Notes under the pieces: generated by a model
Database searches by the model: none
Seen by the model: only the letters and a program-made list of their open reading frames with translations
Told to the model about the DNA's origin: nothing
Translations under genes and position numbers: made by a program
Shown here: positions 49,168 through 59,980 of the stretch, piece after piece
Layout: each line of letters opens with the position of its first letter
Numbering within the stretch: position 1 is the first letter of the stretch
Source of the DNA: Aromatoleum diolicum
GTDB lineage: Bacteria; Pseudomonadota; Gammaproteobacteria; Burkholderiales; Rhodocyclaceae
Assembly (NCBI RefSeq): GCF_012910955.1
Contig: NZ_WTVQ01000004.1
Span: 124,001 to 188,000, forward strand
DNA length: 64,000 nt
Reading direction: 5' to 3'

Positions 49168-49821
49168 ATGAACTTCGAACGTGCCCGCTTCAATATGGTC
49201 GAGCAGCAGATCCGCCCGTGGGATGTGCTGGATCAGGACGTCCTCGATCTCCTGATGACGGTCAAGCGCGAGGAATTCGTTCCCGCCGCCCACAAGGCGC
49301 TCTCGTTCGCCGATATCGAGATTCCAGTCGGCTGTGGCCAGGTGATGCTCAAACCGAACATCGAGGGCAAGATCCTCCAGGCGCTGCCGCTCAAGCGTTC
49401 GGATACCGTGCTCGAAATCGGTTCCGGTTCCGGCTACTTCGCAGCGCTGCTGGCGGCCCGTACCGACTGGGTGCGCACGGTCGAAATCGAGCGCGAACTG
49501 GTCAAATTCGCAAGCGAAAATCTGAACCGCTACGGCGTGGACAACGTCGTCGTCGAGGAAGGCGATGCCTCCCGCGGCTGGCCCTGTCACGCGCCCTACG
49601 ACGTCATCGTCGTCTCCGGCGGTGTGCCGATGATCCCGCAAAGTCTGCTCGACCAACTCAAGGTCGGCGGTCGCCTGTTCGCCTTCGTCGGCGAAGCCCC
49701 GGTGATGGAAGGCCGTCTCGTGACCTGCGTTGCCGAAGGTCAGTTCAAGATTGAAGACGTTTTTGAAACCGTCGTCCCGATGCTGAAGAACGTTCAGCGC
49801 AAGGACGAATTCCGCTTCTGA
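49168..49821 (+). CDS. Protein-L-isoaspartate O-methyltransferase family protein
   Basis: A 217-residue SAM-dependent methyltransferase of the PCMT family that repairs isoaspartyl residues. It has the SAM motif VLEIGSGSGYFAALLA (about residues 76-91) and the YDVIVVSGGVP segment. The family's usual start of the catalytic loop is altered, so activity on isoaspartate is not certain. MNFERARF with CAGGAAG upstream is the chosen start. Order with rhodanese and tolC is conserved in related betaproteobacteria. Confidence 0.85.
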   Translation: MNFERARFNMVEQQIRPWDVLDQDVLDLLMTVKREEFVPAAHKALSFADIEIPVGCGQVMLKPNIEGKILQALPLKRSDTVLEIGSGSGYFAALLAARTDWVRTVEIERELVKFASENLNRYGVDNVVVEEGDASRGWPCHAPYDVIVVSGGVPMIPQSLLDQLKVGGRLFAFVGEAPVMEGRLVTCVAEGQFKIEDVFETVVPMLKNVQRKDEFRF

Positions 49822-49831
49822 GGGAGTCTCC

Positions 49832-50155
49832 ATGCGACAGATGAGTGCCAGCGAACTTGCCGACTGGCTCGCCGATCCGCAGCGCGCCAAGCCGGTTCTG
49901 CTCGACGTGCGCGAGCCGGCCGAGTTCGACATCTGTCGCATCGAAGGTTCGCAACTGATGCCGATGGCGACGGTGCCGGCGCGTCTGCCCGATCTTGATC
50001 CCGATGCCGAAATCGTCGTGATCTGCCACCACGGCGGACGCAGCGCCCAAGTGTGCATGTTCCTCGAGCGCCAGGGCTTTGCACGCGTCGTCAATCTCGC
50101 CGGCGGCGTCGCAGGCTGGGCCGCGCAGGTCGACCCGAACATGCCCCGGTACTGA
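49832..50155 (+). CDS. Rhodanese-like sulfurtransferase domain protein
   Basis: A 107-residue single rhodanese domain. The active-site loop is CHHGGRS (Cys about residue 65), and the entry LLDVREPAEFDICRI and the closing NLAGGVAGWA are typical. Such proteins move sulfane sulfur or act as accessory sulfur carriers; the acceptor is unknown. It starts 10 bases after the isoaspartyl methyltransferase gene and precedes tolC by 30 bases. Confidence 0.9.
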   Translation: MRQMSASELADWLADPQRAKPVLLDVREPAEFDICRIEGSQLMPMATVPARLPDLDPDAEIVVICHHGGRSAQVCMFLERQGFARVVNLAGGVAGWAAQVDPNMPRY

Positions 50156-50185
50156 TTCGTTGCCCAGTTTTCTGCGGAGAAGCCA

Positions 50186-51493
50186 ATGAAGCGCGCGATA
50201 GTAATCAGCCTGACGAGCCTGTTTTCGGTCACCGCCTGGTCGGCCGACCTGATGCAGGTCTATCGCGATGCTCTCGCCAACGACGCGCGCTTCGCGGCTG
50301 CGCGTGCGCAATACGAGGCCGGGCAGGAAAGGCTCGTCCAGGGCCGTGCCGGCCTGCTGCCGAGCATCGGTGCCAGCGCCAGCACGACGTGGAACGACGT
50401 CGATACCCATACCGTATTCGGTTCGCAGCAGTTCAACACCAATGGCTACGGCGTGCAGCTCACGCAACCGCTGTTTCGCTGGCAGAACTGGGTCCAGTAC
50501 AAGCAGGGCGAACTGCAGACCGCACTGGCCGAGATCCAGTTCGGCCTGGCCCGGCAGGACCTGATCCTGCGCGTCTCGCAAGCCTACTTCGATGTGCTCA
50601 ACGCGCAAGATGTACTCGGCGCGCAACGCCAGCTCCGCAGCGCTGCGGCCGAACAGCTCGACCTCAGCAAGGCCAGCTTCGAGGTCGGCACCGTCACGAT
50701 TACCGACGTGCATGAAGCCCAGTCACGTTTTGATCTCGCCTCGGCACAGGAGATTGCCGCGCAGAGCGACCTCGATGTGCGCCGTCAGACGCTCACCCAG
50801 ATCGTCGGCAAGGATCCGTCGCCGCTCGCCGGCCTGCGTACCGGCCTGTCCCTGTCGCGCCCCCAGCCCGACCGTATCGACGACTGGGCCGGCGCCGCGG
50901 AGCAGGGCAGTTACGCCGTTCAGGCGCAACAGCTCACGCGTGAAATCGCCGTGCGCGAAGTCGAGCGCAACCGCGCAGGCCATTACCCCACCGTCGATCT
51001 CGTCGCTACGCACGGCCGCAACAGCGCCGGCTTCAGCTCCAGCTCCCCCGGTGGCACGCGCAACGACGCCAGTACCATCGGCGTGCAACTCAACGTCCCG
51101 CTGTTCCAGGGCGGCTCCATCTCGTCGCGCGAACGCGAAGCCGCGGCACTCAAGCTCAAGGCCGATGCCGACCTCGACGATGCCCGCCGCAGCGCCGCAC
51201 TCGCCGCACGCCAGGCCTATCTCGGCGTGACCAGCGGCATGGCCCAGGTCAGGGCGCTCGAAGCGGCACAGACCTCGTCCACGTCCGCGCTAGAAGCCAA
51301 CCGTCTCGGCTACGAAGTCGGCGTTCGCATCAATATCGACGTCCTCAACGCGCAATCGCAACTCGCCGACACCCAGCGGCAGTTGGCCCGCGCCCGTTAT
51401 GACACCCTGATCTCGCAACTCCGTCTCAAGGCTGCCGCCGGCACGCTCGGCGAAGAAGACGTACAGGTCATCGACGCGCTATTGACGGAATAA
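50186..51493 (+). CDS. tolC: TolC-family outer-membrane channel
   Basis: A 435-residue outer-membrane efflux protein with a signal peptide (MKRAIVISLTSLFSVTAWSA, cleavage near residue 20) and two OEP repeats, each with long helices (for example LMQVYRDALANDARF, and the second repeat around VEVNR). It provides the exit duct for type I secretion or RND pumps, such as the nearby efflux operon. It is the last gene of the run and converges with waaA. Confidence 0.92.
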   Translation: MKRAIVISLTSLFSVTAWSADLMQVYRDALANDARFAAARAQYEAGQERLVQGRAGLLPSIGASASTTWNDVDTHTVFGSQQFNTNGYGVQLTQPLFRWQNWVQYKQGELQTALAEIQFGLARQDLILRVSQAYFDVLNAQDVLGAQRQLRSAAAEQLDLSKASFEVGTVTITDVHEAQSRFDLASAQEIAAQSDLDVRRQTLTQIVGKDPSPLAGLRTGLSLSRPQPDRIDDWAGAAEQGSYAVQAQQLTREIAVREVERNRAGHYPTVDLVATHGRNSAGFSSSSPGGTRNDASTIGVQLNVPLFQGGSISSREREAAALKLKADADLDDARRSAALAARQAYLGVTSGMAQVRALEAAQTSSTSALEANRLGYEVGVRINIDVLNAQSQLADTQRQLARARYDTLISQLRLKAAAGTLGEEDVQVIDALLTE

Positions 51494-51509
51494 GCAGCCA
51501 GAATCGCCC

Positions 51510-52814
51510 TCACGCGTCTCCGGTAGGAGCGGCTTCAGCCGCTAGAACAGCTTCAGCCGCGAACAGCCGCTCCACCATCGCCATCGTCCTTGCGGCCGCA
51601 CCGCGATGCGCCTCGGCAAATTCGCGCCCTGCCTGTCCTGCCTCTTCGCGCGCTTGGGCATCGGCCAGCAAAGCAAGCGCCGCACCCATCCCCTTTGCGA
51701 CGTCTTCCGCACGCAGCGCCGCCCCGGCCGCAACCGCCTGGTCGGCCACCTGCGCGAAATTGAACGTATGCGGCCCCAGCACAACCGGCGTGCCTACCGC
51801 GCACGACTCGATCAGGTTCTGCCCGCCGTAGGGCAACCAGCTGCCTCCCAGCAGCGCGACATCCGCAGCGGCGTAATACGCGAACATCTCGCCCATCGAA
51901 TCCCCCAGCCACACGCGTGTATCCGGCGCCACGGGCAAACCGTCCGAGCGTCGCTGCACCTTCAGCCCCTTCGCGCTCGCCAGCGTGGCAACCTCATCGA
52001 AACGCTGCGGGTGCCGCGGCACCAGGAGCAGCAAGGCATTGCATGACGCCTGCGCGATAAAGGCATCCAGCAACAGCGCCTCCTCACCCTCGCGCGTGCT
52101 CGCTGCGAGAATTGCCGGCCGTCCCGCGATGCGCTGCCGGAATGCGTCGCCCAACATCAGTTGTGCCTCTGTCGGGGAAATGTCGAACTTGATGTTGCCG
52201 GTAACTTCGACCCCTTGTGCACCCAGTCCAGAGAGTCGCCGTGCGTCGGCCTCCGTCTGCGCGCCAATCGCCGTGAGCGCTCCGAGCGTCATGCCGGTCA
52301 GCGCCGGCCAGCGCGCATAGCGCCGGGCAGAACGTTCCGACAGACGCGCATTTGCCAGCAATACCGGCACCTCACTGTCGCGACACGCAGCAAGAAGGCT
52401 GGGCCACAACTCGGTCTCCATCACGATGCCGAGCCGCGGCCGGAAATGCCGCAGGAAACGTCGCACAAACACCCCGAGGTCGTAGGGCAGATAGCTGCGC
52501 AGCACGCGCGCGTCGTTGCCGAACAATGCCTGCGACGTCTCTCGCCCGGTCGGCGTCATATGGGTCAGCAGCACCACGCAATCCGGCCAGCGCGCGAGCA
52601 AGGCCCGCACCAGCGGCTCCGCAGCACGCGTTTCACCCACCGATACCGCGTGCACCCAGACGACGGACTGCGGTACGCGCAGCGTGTAGCGTCCGAAACG
52701 CTCGCCGAGATGCTGCAGATACGCCGGCTGCCGACGCGCGCGCAAGCACAGGCGTAGCAGCACGAAGGGCAGGGCAATCACCCATAACAGCGTATATGGC
52801 AGGCGAGCAAGCAT
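51510..52814 (-). CDS. waaA: 3-deoxy-D-manno-octulosonate (Kdo) transferase WaaA
   Basis: WaaA attaches Kdo to lipid A at the inner membrane. The 434-residue protein has an N-terminal membrane anchor (about 5-22), the family signature WVHAVSVGET, METELWP, NARLSERS and the C-terminal GGSWLPYGGQNLIES motif of GT-B Kdo transferases. The start MLARLPY is preferred over an upstream GTG-type extension in the intergenic region. It converges with tolC. Confidence 0.95.
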   Translation of the reverse strand: MLARLPYTLLWVIALPFVLLRLCLRARRQPAYLQHLGERFGRYTLRVPQSVVWVHAVSVGETRAAEPLVRALLARWPDCVVLLTHMTPTGRETSQALFGNDARVLRSYLPYDLGVFVRRFLRHFRPRLGIVMETELWPSLLAACRDSEVPVLLANARLSERSARRYARWPALTGMTLGALTAIGAQTEADARRLSGLGAQGVEVTGNIKFDISPTEAQLMLGDAFRQRIAGRPAILAASTREGEEALLLDAFIAQASCNALLLLVPRHPQRFDEVATLASAKGLKVQRRSDGLPVAPDTRVWLGDSMGEMFAYYAAADVALLGGSWLPYGGQNLIESCAVGTPVVLGPHTFNFAQVADQAVAAGAALRAEDVAKGMGAALALLADAQAREEAGQAGREFAEAHRGAAARTMAMVERLFAAEAVLAAEAAPTGDA

Positions 52815-52913
52815 CGGGGGATAGGCGGCGGATCGGGGTTCCAAGTATATCGCCGCCCCGTGGGCCGACGGCCCGGAATGGCATCCCGCGCTCAGTTCCC
52901 TTCAATTGCCGGA

Positions 52914-52942
52914 TTAAACCGAGCAGGGTGCCATGCGATAAT
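52914..52942 (+). promoter_or_regulatory. Candidate sigma-70 promoter of the polysaccharide locus
   Basis: TTAAAC (52914-52919) is separated by 17 bases from GATAAT (52937-52942), which is preceded by TGC as in an extended -10. It lies 37 bases before the UDP-glucuronate epimerase start, in the gap after the divergent waaA gene. Confidence 0.45.
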
Positions 52943-52978
52943 TAAAAAATTGCCATCCCCACGGAATGCGGTCAGCTC

Positions 52979-53986
52979 ATGAAAATACTCGTTACCGGCG
53001 CTGCCGGCTTCATCGGCATGCATACCGCGCAGGTGCTGCTCGCCCGCGGCGATCAGGTCGTCGGTCTCGACAACCTCAACGACTACTACGACCCGCGCCT
53101 CAAGCAAAATCGCCTCGCCCGCCTAACGCCGCATCCCGCGTTCCGCTTCGTCAAGCTCGACGTCGCCGACCGCGCCGGTATGGAAAGCCTGTTCGCCGAG
53201 GAAAAATTCGACCGCGTCATCCACCTCGCCGCCCAGGCCGGCGTGCGCTACTCGCTACAGAACCCGCACGCCTACGTCGACAGCAACCTCGTCGGCTTCA
53301 TCAACATCCTCGAAGGCTGCCGCCACAACAAGGTGCAGCACCTCGTCTACGCCAGCAGCTCCAGCGTCTACGGCGGCAACACCAAGATGCCGTTCTCAGA
53401 GCACGACAGCGTCGACCACCCTGTCAGCATCTACGCCGCCACCAAGAAAGCCAACGAGCTGATGGCCCACACCTATAGCCACCTCTACGGACTGCCGACG
53501 ACGGGCCTGCGCTTCTTCACCGTCTACGGCCCCTGGGGACGACCCGACATGGCCTTGTTCCTGTTCACCAAGGCCATCCTCGAAGGCCGTCCCATCGACG
53601 TGTTCAACCACGGCAAGATGAAGCGTGACTTCACCTACATCGACGACATCGTCGAAGGCGTCATCCGCACCCTCGACCATACCGCCGAATCCGACCCCGC
53701 CTTCAACCCCCTCCAGCCCGACCCGGGCCGCAGCAACGCCCCGTACCGCGTCTTCAACATCGGCAACCACGACCCGATCGAGCTGATGAGCTTTATCAAA
53801 GCGATAGAAGATGCAATCGGCGTAGCAGCGGAGAAGAGGTTTCTGCCGCTACAGGATGGCGATGTGCCAGCGACATATGCTGAAATCGCGGAGCTCAACG
53901 CGTGGACAGGTTTCAAGCCGGCAACGAGCGTGGGCAACGGGGTGGGGCAATTCGTGGAGTGGTATCGTGGGTACTACAGGATCTGA
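52979..53986 (+). CDS. UDP-glucuronate 4-epimerase-type nucleotide-sugar epimerase
   Basis: A 335-residue extended SDR enzyme. The NAD loop is GAAGFIGMH, the catalytic motif is SSSSVYG with YAATKKAN (Tyr-x3-Lys), and the C-terminal half has the [12 protein letters not shown] block of UDP-glucuronate/galacturonate epimerases. It would supply UDP-galacturonate for capsule or lipopolysaccharide. It is the first gene of the envelope-polysaccharide locus. Confidence 0.9.
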   Translation: MKILVTGAAGFIGMHTAQVLLARGDQVVGLDNLNDYYDPRLKQNRLARLTPHPAFRFVKLDVADRAGMESLFAEEKFDRVIHLAAQAGVRYSLQNPHAYVDSNLVGFINILEGCRHNKVQHLVYASSSSVYGGNTKMPFSEHDSVDHPVSIYAATKKANELMAHTYSHLYGLPTTGLRFFTVYGPWGRPDMALFLFTKAILEGRPIDVFNHGKMKRDFTYIDDIVEGVIRTLDHTAESDPAFNPLQPDPGRSNAPYRVFNIGNHDPIELMSFIKAIEDAIGVAAEKRFLPLQDGDVPATYAEIAELNAWTGFKPATSVGNGVGQFVEWYRGYYRI

Positions 53987-54052
53987 TGGTTGCGAGGTGC
54001 TGAACATCTTGTAACGTTTGGAACTCCCATCTCGAGCTGGTGGGATGAAAGA

Positions 54053-54916
54053 ATGACCTTTTATTGGCTTAATGTTCGCATGCATCGAGATCAATCGGCT
54101 GTTTTGTATAGTGAAAATGAACTTAATCTCGTTGATTTATGGGATGTCCTTGTGCGGCGGCGGATTTGGATCGTTGCGACACTTGTTGTTTGCATAGCAG
54201 GTGCTATTGCCTACTTGCTGTTGAAGCCTCCTGTGTATGAAGCTCGCGTGAAACTCCGCATCGGGCAGGTGGCCGGAGCGGGGTTTTTCGAGCCTCCCGA
54301 GGTCTTGTCATCTCGATTGCTTGCTATGTACGGTGAAGATGTCGCCGATGGGGTGAGGCGGCAGCGTCCTTTTTTGAAGCAGGCGGCAATTCCAAAGGGG
54401 GTGCCTGGGGGGGTGGAGCTGGTGGTGGTGGCGGACCGTCCGGCAGATGCTACGGCGCTTCTCGGCCGGATCTTTGAAGAAATCCAGAAAACCCACCAGG
54501 AAACCTTCCGCGAAAACTGGCGGGTTCTAAATGAGCGCATTCAGCATCTCGACGCGCAGCGGATGGCGTTGCAGCTGCAGTTTTCCGACGCCTCGGATCT
54601 AATCGATCGCCTGAAGCCGCGCGACCCCGTTCAGGCCTCATTGATGATGCTGGAGCGGGGCAGGATTTCCGCTTCTATCGCAGGGCTGGATGCCGAAAGG
54701 CCGAGCCTCGTCCAGAAGTTGACGCCTCCGCAAACACAGTCAACCGAACTGCTCGGGGAGATTGCCGCTCCGCAGAAGCCGGCGGCTCCCAAGCGCGGTC
54801 TAGTCTTGGCCCTTGCGGTCATTCTTGGTGTGGTTGGAGGTGTACTGCTCTCTTTCGTCGTGGAGTTCTTCGCCAAAGCTCGCGAACGACCTCGTCGTGC
54901 TTCACCGCATGAATAG
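54053..54916 (+). CDS. Wzz-like polysaccharide co-polymerase, first copy
   Basis: A 287-residue inner-membrane protein. An NLVDLWDVLVRRR motif at about residues 25-37 is the Wzz N-terminal signature. It is followed by a membrane helix (about 39-57), a periplasmic coiled region and a second helix (about 252-273) after a Pro-rich APQKPAAPKRG segment. It should set chain length of a Wzy-made polysaccharide. There is no kinase domain. The chosen ATG follows GATGAAAGA; a later ATG at 54080 is possible. It is the start of the AT-richer part. Confidence 0.8.
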   Translation: MTFYWLNVRMHRDQSAVLYSENELNLVDLWDVLVRRRIWIVATLVVCIAGAIAYLLLKPPVYEARVKLRIGQVAGAGFFEPPEVLSSRLLAMYGEDVADGVRRQRPFLKQAAIPKGVPGGVELVVVADRPADATALLGRIFEEIQKTHQETFRENWRVLNERIQHLDAQRMALQLQFSDASDLIDRLKPRDPVQASLMMLERGRISASIAGLDAERPSLVQKLTPPQTQSTELLGEIAAPQKPAAPKRGLVLALAVILGVVGGVLLSFVVEFFAKARERPRRASPHE

Positions 54917-55005
54917 CATTCGGTCATACGTTTACTGATTTTAGGTAACCGATTTTTCATGATGTAGTGCAATAATGCCGTTTCTTTTGTTACGGCAGGT
55001 TACCG

Positions 55006-56118
55006 ATGTCCGGGCGTGAGCACGTACTACATCATATTTCCGACGACTTACACCTCATCGATCTATGGGAAATTCTATTACGGCGCAGGCTCGAGATTGC
55101 GGTCTGTTTCTTGGTCTGCATTGTCATAGGCGTGGCCTATGCGCTTCTCGCAACCCCGCGGTACGAGGTGGATGTCTATCTCGATAAGCCCTTTGCCAGC
55201 GACCTCGCCGCTTTGAACCTGGGGCGAAGTCCGGCGACCGGCCTGGTTCCGTTCGAGGGGGCCTACCTCTTTGGCTACTTTTTAAGCAGTCTCGTGTCCG
55301 AGCACACCCTGCAACGGTTCTTTGCCGAGGTCTATCTGCCGTCCCTCGATGAACAGGTAAGTAGTGAACCGAAGCATTTGTTGTACGAGAAAATGGTCCG
55401 CTCCATAAGAATATCAAAGCCTGATCCCAAAGGGCGTGGGTTGTTCAATCTCAAGGTCGAGGCAGACTCAGGGGAGAAGGCCGTTCAGCGGTCTGCGGCC
55501 TTTCTGAGCCTTGCCGCGGCGGAGGCCACTTCCAAATTCGTTGAGGATGCGCGCAACGAAATTGATCTCACGGTCCGTAACGCCGAGCGCGATCTGGCGG
55601 AACTCCGCCTTACGGTTTCCCGGAAACGTGAGGATCGCCTGGTGCAGTTGAGCGAGGCCTTGCAGGTAGCCCAGGCGGTCGGCCTTACAAATCCGGAAAT
55701 CACCAATGCTCGCCTGCCAGAGCAGGATGGGTTGCGCCCCTGGATGGATGGGAGCCAACTCTATGCACGTGGGTCGAAATCGCTCCGGGCGGAACTGGAA
55801 GTGCTGAAGAAGCGAGAGAGTGACGATCCCTTCATCGCAAGTCTGCGCGATACGGAAGCGCGATTGCGGCAACTCAAGGCGGTCCATTTCGATCCGAAAT
55901 CTGTCCGTGTGTTCAATACGGACGGAGAAATCGTAGTTCCTACAAAGCCGGTGGCGCCGAAGAAGCTCCTCGTAGTCGTATTTGCGAGCCTTCTTGGTCT
56001 GATGTTCGGCGTCGCCTTTGCGTTTGTCGTCGAATTTCTCACAACAGCGCGCGAGCGCGCCCCACGTTCACGCGTTGCGAGCCGAGCTTCCTTTACTGAG
56101 GCTATGGCGGCTGAGTAG
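55006..56118 (+). CDS. Wzz-like polysaccharide co-polymerase, second copy
   Basis: A 370-residue relative of the preceding gene, again with HLIDLWEILLRRR near the start, membrane helices at about 31-50 and 318-340, and a KPVAPKK segment before the second helix. The periplasmic part (about 60-310) is longer and rich in coiled-coil heptads. Two consecutive co-polymerases without a tyrosine kinase are unusual; they may form one complex or set two length modes. Start ATG follows GGCAGG. Confidence 0.8.
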   Translation: MSGREHVLHHISDDLHLIDLWEILLRRRLEIAVCFLVCIVIGVAYALLATPRYEVDVYLDKPFASDLAALNLGRSPATGLVPFEGAYLFGYFLSSLVSEHTLQRFFAEVYLPSLDEQVSSEPKHLLYEKMVRSIRISKPDPKGRGLFNLKVEADSGEKAVQRSAAFLSLAAAEATSKFVEDARNEIDLTVRNAERDLAELRLTVSRKREDRLVQLSEALQVAQAVGLTNPEITNARLPEQDGLRPWMDGSQLYARGSKSLRAELEVLKKRESDDPFIASLRDTEARLRQLKAVHFDPKSVRVFNTDGEIVVPTKPVAPKKLLVVVFASLLGLMFGVAFAFVVEFLTTARERAPRSRVASRASFTEAMAAE

Positions 56119-56327
56119 CCTGAGCAGTTTATGGATATCCGTGCACGGAATTCTCGCCCTCGTCTTCATGGCTATAGCATCGCCCAAGTTCTTGTCGATG
56201 GTATGAGTAAGTTCGAAGACCGGGGTGCGATGTCCCAGGCACGTTAGATCAGTGAGTGGACGTGGGAATCATAAGAAATGCCGCTAAATCGATGGTGGTA
56301 GAACGAAGTGTCAAAGGGTTGCAACGC

Positions 56328-57395
56328 ATGAAGATTCTCGTCACGGGGGGCGCCGGATTCATCGGTTCCGCAGTTGTGCGCCACATCATTAAGAACACGT
56401 CGGATGCTGTGGTCAATGTCGACAAGCTCACCTACGCGGGCAACCTCGATTCGCTCGCCGAGGTCTCAGGGAGTCCGCAGTACGCGTTTGAACAGGTCGA
56501 TATCTGCGACCGCGCCGCGGTCGAACGCGTTTTTCGCGAGCACCAGCCCGACGCGGTAATGCACCTCGCTGCTGAATCGCACGTTGACCGATCCATCGAT
56601 GGGCCGGTCGCGTTCATCGAGACCAATATCGTCGGCACCTACGTCTTGCTCGAAGTGGCCCGCAAATACTGGAAAGACCAAGAATCAGGGCGCCAGGAAG
56701 CGTTCCGCTTCCATCACATCTCCACTGACGAAGTGTATGGCGATCTCGAAGACCCCGCAGCGCTGTTTGTCGAGTCGACGCCTTATGCACCGAGTTCACC
56801 CTATTCGGCGAGCAAGGCAAGTTCCGACCACTTGGTGCGCGCCTGGCGGCGCACCTATGGCTTGCCGACGATCATAACGAACTGCTCGAACAACTACGGC
56901 CCGTACCATTTCCCCGAAAAACTCATTCCCCTGATGATCCTCAACGCACTCGAAGGCAAACCGCTGCCTGTGTACGGTAAGGGCGAGCAGGTGCGTGACT
57001 GGCTATACGTGGAAGACCACGCCCGGGCGCTTTACAAGGTGGTAACCAGCGGCGTGGTAGGCGAGACCTACAACATTGGTGGCCACAACGAGAAGCGCAA
57101 TATTGACGTCGTACGCACGCTGTGTGCCCTGCTCGAAGAGCTTGCGCCAAACAAACCGGCCGGCGTGGCACGCTACGAAGACCTCATCACCAATGTGCAG
57201 GACCGACCTGGTCACGATCTGCGCTACGCGATCGACGCGAGCAAGATCCAGAATGAGTTGGGATGGGCGCCAGAAGAAACATTTGAAAGCGGGATACGCA
57301 AAACAGTGGCGTGGTACCTGGGCCATCTGGAATGGACGCAGCGCGTGCAGGACGGAAGTTATCAGCGCGAACGGTTGGGCGTAAATAAGGCTTGA
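56328..57395 (+). CDS. rfbB: dTDP-glucose 4,6-dehydratase RfbB
   Basis: RfbB makes dTDP-4-keto-6-deoxyglucose, precursor of rhamnose and other deoxysugars. The 355-residue SDR has [10 protein letters not shown], the TDEVYG active-site Asp-Glu, YSASKASSD (Tyr-x3-Lys) and [17 protein letters not shown]. The start MKILVTGG is chosen as in homologs; an upstream start at 56256 would add 24 unrelated residues. The other dTDP-sugar genes (rfbA, C, D) are not in this window. The 209 bases before it hold only an unconvincing 38-codon frame. Confidence 0.94.
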   Translation: MKILVTGGAGFIGSAVVRHIIKNTSDAVVNVDKLTYAGNLDSLAEVSGSPQYAFEQVDICDRAAVERVFREHQPDAVMHLAAESHVDRSIDGPVAFIETNIVGTYVLLEVARKYWKDQESGRQEAFRFHHISTDEVYGDLEDPAALFVESTPYAPSSPYSASKASSDHLVRAWRRTYGLPTIITNCSNNYGPYHFPEKLIPLMILNALEGKPLPVYGKGEQVRDWLYVEDHARALYKVVTSGVVGETYNIGGHNEKRNIDVVRTLCALLEELAPNKPAGVARYEDLITNVQDRPGHDLRYAIDASKIQNELGWAPEETFESGIRKTVAWYLGHLEWTQRVQDGSYQRERLGVNKA

Positions 57396-57455
57396 TGTGT
57401 GACGTATCAAGTGGCGCTGAGAAGTTGATTCGATTTTTGACTTGGAATTGGTATT

Positions 57456-58730
57456 TTGAAACTTTCAGACGTAAAACTGGCCGTAATCGGTCTTGGTTAT
57501 GTGGGCCTGCCGCTAGCTGCGGAGTTCGGAAAACACCGCCCGGTGCTGGGATTCGACATCAACACAGCTCGAATTGAGGCGTTGAAGGCAGGGCACGATG
57601 CAACATTGGAAGTTAGCGACGAAGAACTTGTCTGCGCCACTGCCCTGAAATTCAGCGCCGATATGGCCAGTCTTGCTGACTGCAATGTATTCATCGTTAC
57701 GGTGCCGACTCCTATCGACGAGCACAAACGACCCGATCTGACCCCCTTGATCAAAGCCTCCGAGACCATCGGTAAAGTGCTCAAGCGCGGCGATATCGTA
57801 ATCTACGAATCCACCGTATATCCCGGCGCCACAGAGGAAGACTGCGTGCCGGTGCTGGAGCGTGTTTCCGGTCTCAAGTTTAATCGGGATTTTTACGCGG
57901 GCTATAGCCCCGAGCGGATCAACCCGGGAGACAAGGAGCATCGCGTTACGACCATCAGGAAGGTAACCTCGGGCTCCACGCCGGAAGTCGCTGACTTGGT
58001 TGATGCCCTGTATCGACAGATCATCACTGCAGGCACCCATAAGGCACCGAGCATCAAGGTGGCTGAAGCGGCCAAGGTGATCGAAAATACGCAGCGCGAT
58101 CTCAATATTGCGCTAATCAATGAACTTGCAATCATCTTCAATAAGATGGGGATTGATACCGAGGCCGTTCTGCAGGCTGCCGGGACCAAATGGAATTTTC
58201 TCCCGTTTCGGCCGGGATTGGTTGGCGGGCACTGCATCGGTGTGGACCCTTACTATCTCACCCACAAAGCACAGGCCATCGGTTATCACCCGGAAATCAT
58301 CCTCGCTGGACGGCGGTTGAATGACGGGATGGGAGCATATGTCGTATCGCAACTTGTCAAAGCCATGCTCAAGCGTCGCATTCAGGTCGACGGCGCGCGG
58401 GTTCTGGTGATGGGCCTCACATTCAAGGAAAACTGTCCCGATCTGCGTAATACGCGCATCGTCGATATCATCCGTGAACTGGCGGACTACAACATCAGTG
58501 TCGATGTATTTGACCCCTGGGTGAGTGTCGACGAAGCCGTGCATGAATACGGACTCCGGCCTGTCAGCGAGCCGCAGAGTGGAGCTTACGACGGCATTTT
58601 GCTTGCGGTTGCACATAAACAGTTTGCCGCCATGGGCGCGGAGAATATTCGTGCGCTGGGTAAAACTGATCATGTGCTGTACGACCTCAAATACATCCTG
58701 CGTCCAGAAGCCGCAGATTTGCGCCTCTAA
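57456..58730 (+). CDS. tviB: Nucleotide-sugar 6-dehydrogenase, TviB-like (UDP-GlcNAc to UDP-GlcNAcA)
   Basis: A 424-residue NAD-dependent 6-dehydrogenase. The [13 protein letters not shown] loop (from about residue 12) and catalytic Cys260 in [12 protein letters not shown] are intact. Similarity is to the TviB/WbpO group acting on UDP-N-acetylhexosamine, rather than UDP-glucose dehydrogenase. The start is a TTG, as no in-frame ATG lies near the NAD loop. It pairs with the next gene to make UDP-N-acetylgalactosaminuronate. Confidence 0.88.
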   Translation: MKLSDVKLAVIGLGYVGLPLAAEFGKHRPVLGFDINTARIEALKAGHDATLEVSDEELVCATALKFSADMASLADCNVFIVTVPTPIDEHKRPDLTPLIKASETIGKVLKRGDIVIYESTVYPGATEEDCVPVLERVSGLKFNRDFYAGYSPERINPGDKEHRVTTIRKVTSGSTPEVADLVDALYRQIITAGTHKAPSIKVAEAAKVIENTQRDLNIALINELAIIFNKMGIDTEAVLQAAGTKWNFLPFRPGLVGGHCIGVDPYYLTHKAQAIGYHPEIILAGRRLNDGMGAYVVSQLVKAMLKRRIQVDGARVLVMGLTFKENCPDLRNTRIVDIIRELADYNISVDVFDPWVSVDEAVHEYGLRPVSEPQSGAYDGILLAVAHKQFAAMGAENIRALGKTDHVLYDLKYILRPEAADLRL

Positions 58731-58741
58731 GCGAGTTACCC

Positions 58742-59764
58742 ATGTCCCGCTACATCCAACTGCAATCCGAACTCCGCCAGGCACCGAAGACATGGCTTAT
58801 TACCGGAGTCGCCGGTTTCATCGGTTCGAATTTGCTCGAAACTCTATTGAGGCTCGATCAGCGCGTTGTCGGTCTCGATAACTTTGCCACAGGGCACCAG
58901 CGAAACCTCGACGAAGTGCGAACGCTTGTTAAGGCCGAACAATGGCGGCGCTTTCGTTTCATAGAAGGGGACATCCGCAATCTCGACGATTGCCGTGAGG
59001 CGTGCACTGGCGCGGACTATGTTCTCCACCAGGCTGCACTGGGCTCGGTTCCTCGCTCACTCAACGATCCGATTACCAGCAATGAGGTCAATATCGGTGG
59101 TTTTCTGCGCATGCTGGTTGCTGCGCGCGACGCCGGCGTAAAAAGCTTTACTTATGCAGCGTCAAGTTCCACGTACGGCGACCATCCGGATCTGCCCAAG
59201 GTCGAGGATGTCATCGGCAAGCCCCTGTCGCCCTATGCGGTCACAAAATATGTCAACGAACTGTACGCCGACGTCTTCGCTCGTTCGTACGGCTTTAAGG
59301 CGATTGGCCTGCGCTACTTCAATGTCTTCGGTAAGCGCCAGGATCCCGATGGCGCCTATGCTGCAGTTATTCCGAAATGGACTGCTTCGATGATCAAGGA
59401 CGAGGGCGTGTTCATCAACGGCGACGGCGAAACCTCCCGCGATTTCTGCTTCGTTGAAAATGCGGTGCAAGCCAACTTACTAGCGGCGGTCGCAGACGAT
59501 TCTGCGCGCAATGAAGTCTACAATGTTGCGGTCAGCGGCAGAACGAGACTAAACGACCTCTATGGGTATCTTAAGGATGCACTCGCACACCACGGATTAA
59601 ATTACACAAGAAGTCCTATTTATCGGGACTTTCGTACAGGAGATGTGCGCCACTCACAAGCCGATATCAACAAAGCTGCCAAGTTGCTAGGGTACGTGCC
59701 GTCTCATGATATTGGATTGGGTATTCGTGAAGCGATGCCGTGGTATCTCGCGTTTTTTCGTTAA
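58742..59764 (+). CDS. tviC: UDP-N-acetyl-hexosaminuronate 4-epimerase, TviC/WbpP-like
   Basis: A 340-residue extended SDR. It has [13 protein letters not shown], the substrate motif [18 protein letters not shown] (Tyr-x3-Lys) and [12 protein letters not shown]. Close to WbpP/TviC, which equilibrate UDP-GlcNAc(A) and UDP-GalNAc(A). Its place 11 bases after the TviB-like gene supports a joint role. The extra N-terminal 17 residues before the NAD loop are usual for TviC. Confidence 0.9.
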   Translation: MSRYIQLQSELRQAPKTWLITGVAGFIGSNLLETLLRLDQRVVGLDNFATGHQRNLDEVRTLVKAEQWRRFRFIEGDIRNLDDCREACTGADYVLHQAALGSVPRSLNDPITSNEVNIGGFLRMLVAARDAGVKSFTYAASSSTYGDHPDLPKVEDVIGKPLSPYAVTKYVNELYADVFARSYGFKAIGLRYFNVFGKRQDPDGAYAAVIPKWTASMIKDEGVFINGDGETSRDFCFVENAVQANLLAAVADDSARNEVYNVAVSGRTRLNDLYGYLKDALAHHGLNYTRSPIYRDFRTGDVRHSQADINKAAKLLGYVPSHDIGLGIREAMPWYLAFFR

Positions 59765-59980
59765 TCCGTATGGAACAGTTGCCCAACCCGTTTTTTGATC
59801 GACGCCAAAGGTTTTGTCCGGTCCGCCGTGGTGCCGAACGCAAAATTTCATTTGTTGCAGCAGAAAAGGCGCTGATTCGCTTGTGAAAACATTCCAACAG
59901 CATTTGGTTGCAAATAGATATACGACGGCGTTAGGTTTTTGTATTTGGCATGCTGCCCAGTAGAGACTGAGGGATATTTG

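Noticed and set aside
56131-56247. 38-codon frame between the second Wzz-like gene and rfbB
   Set aside because: No ribosome site and no recognisable similarity; probably chance.
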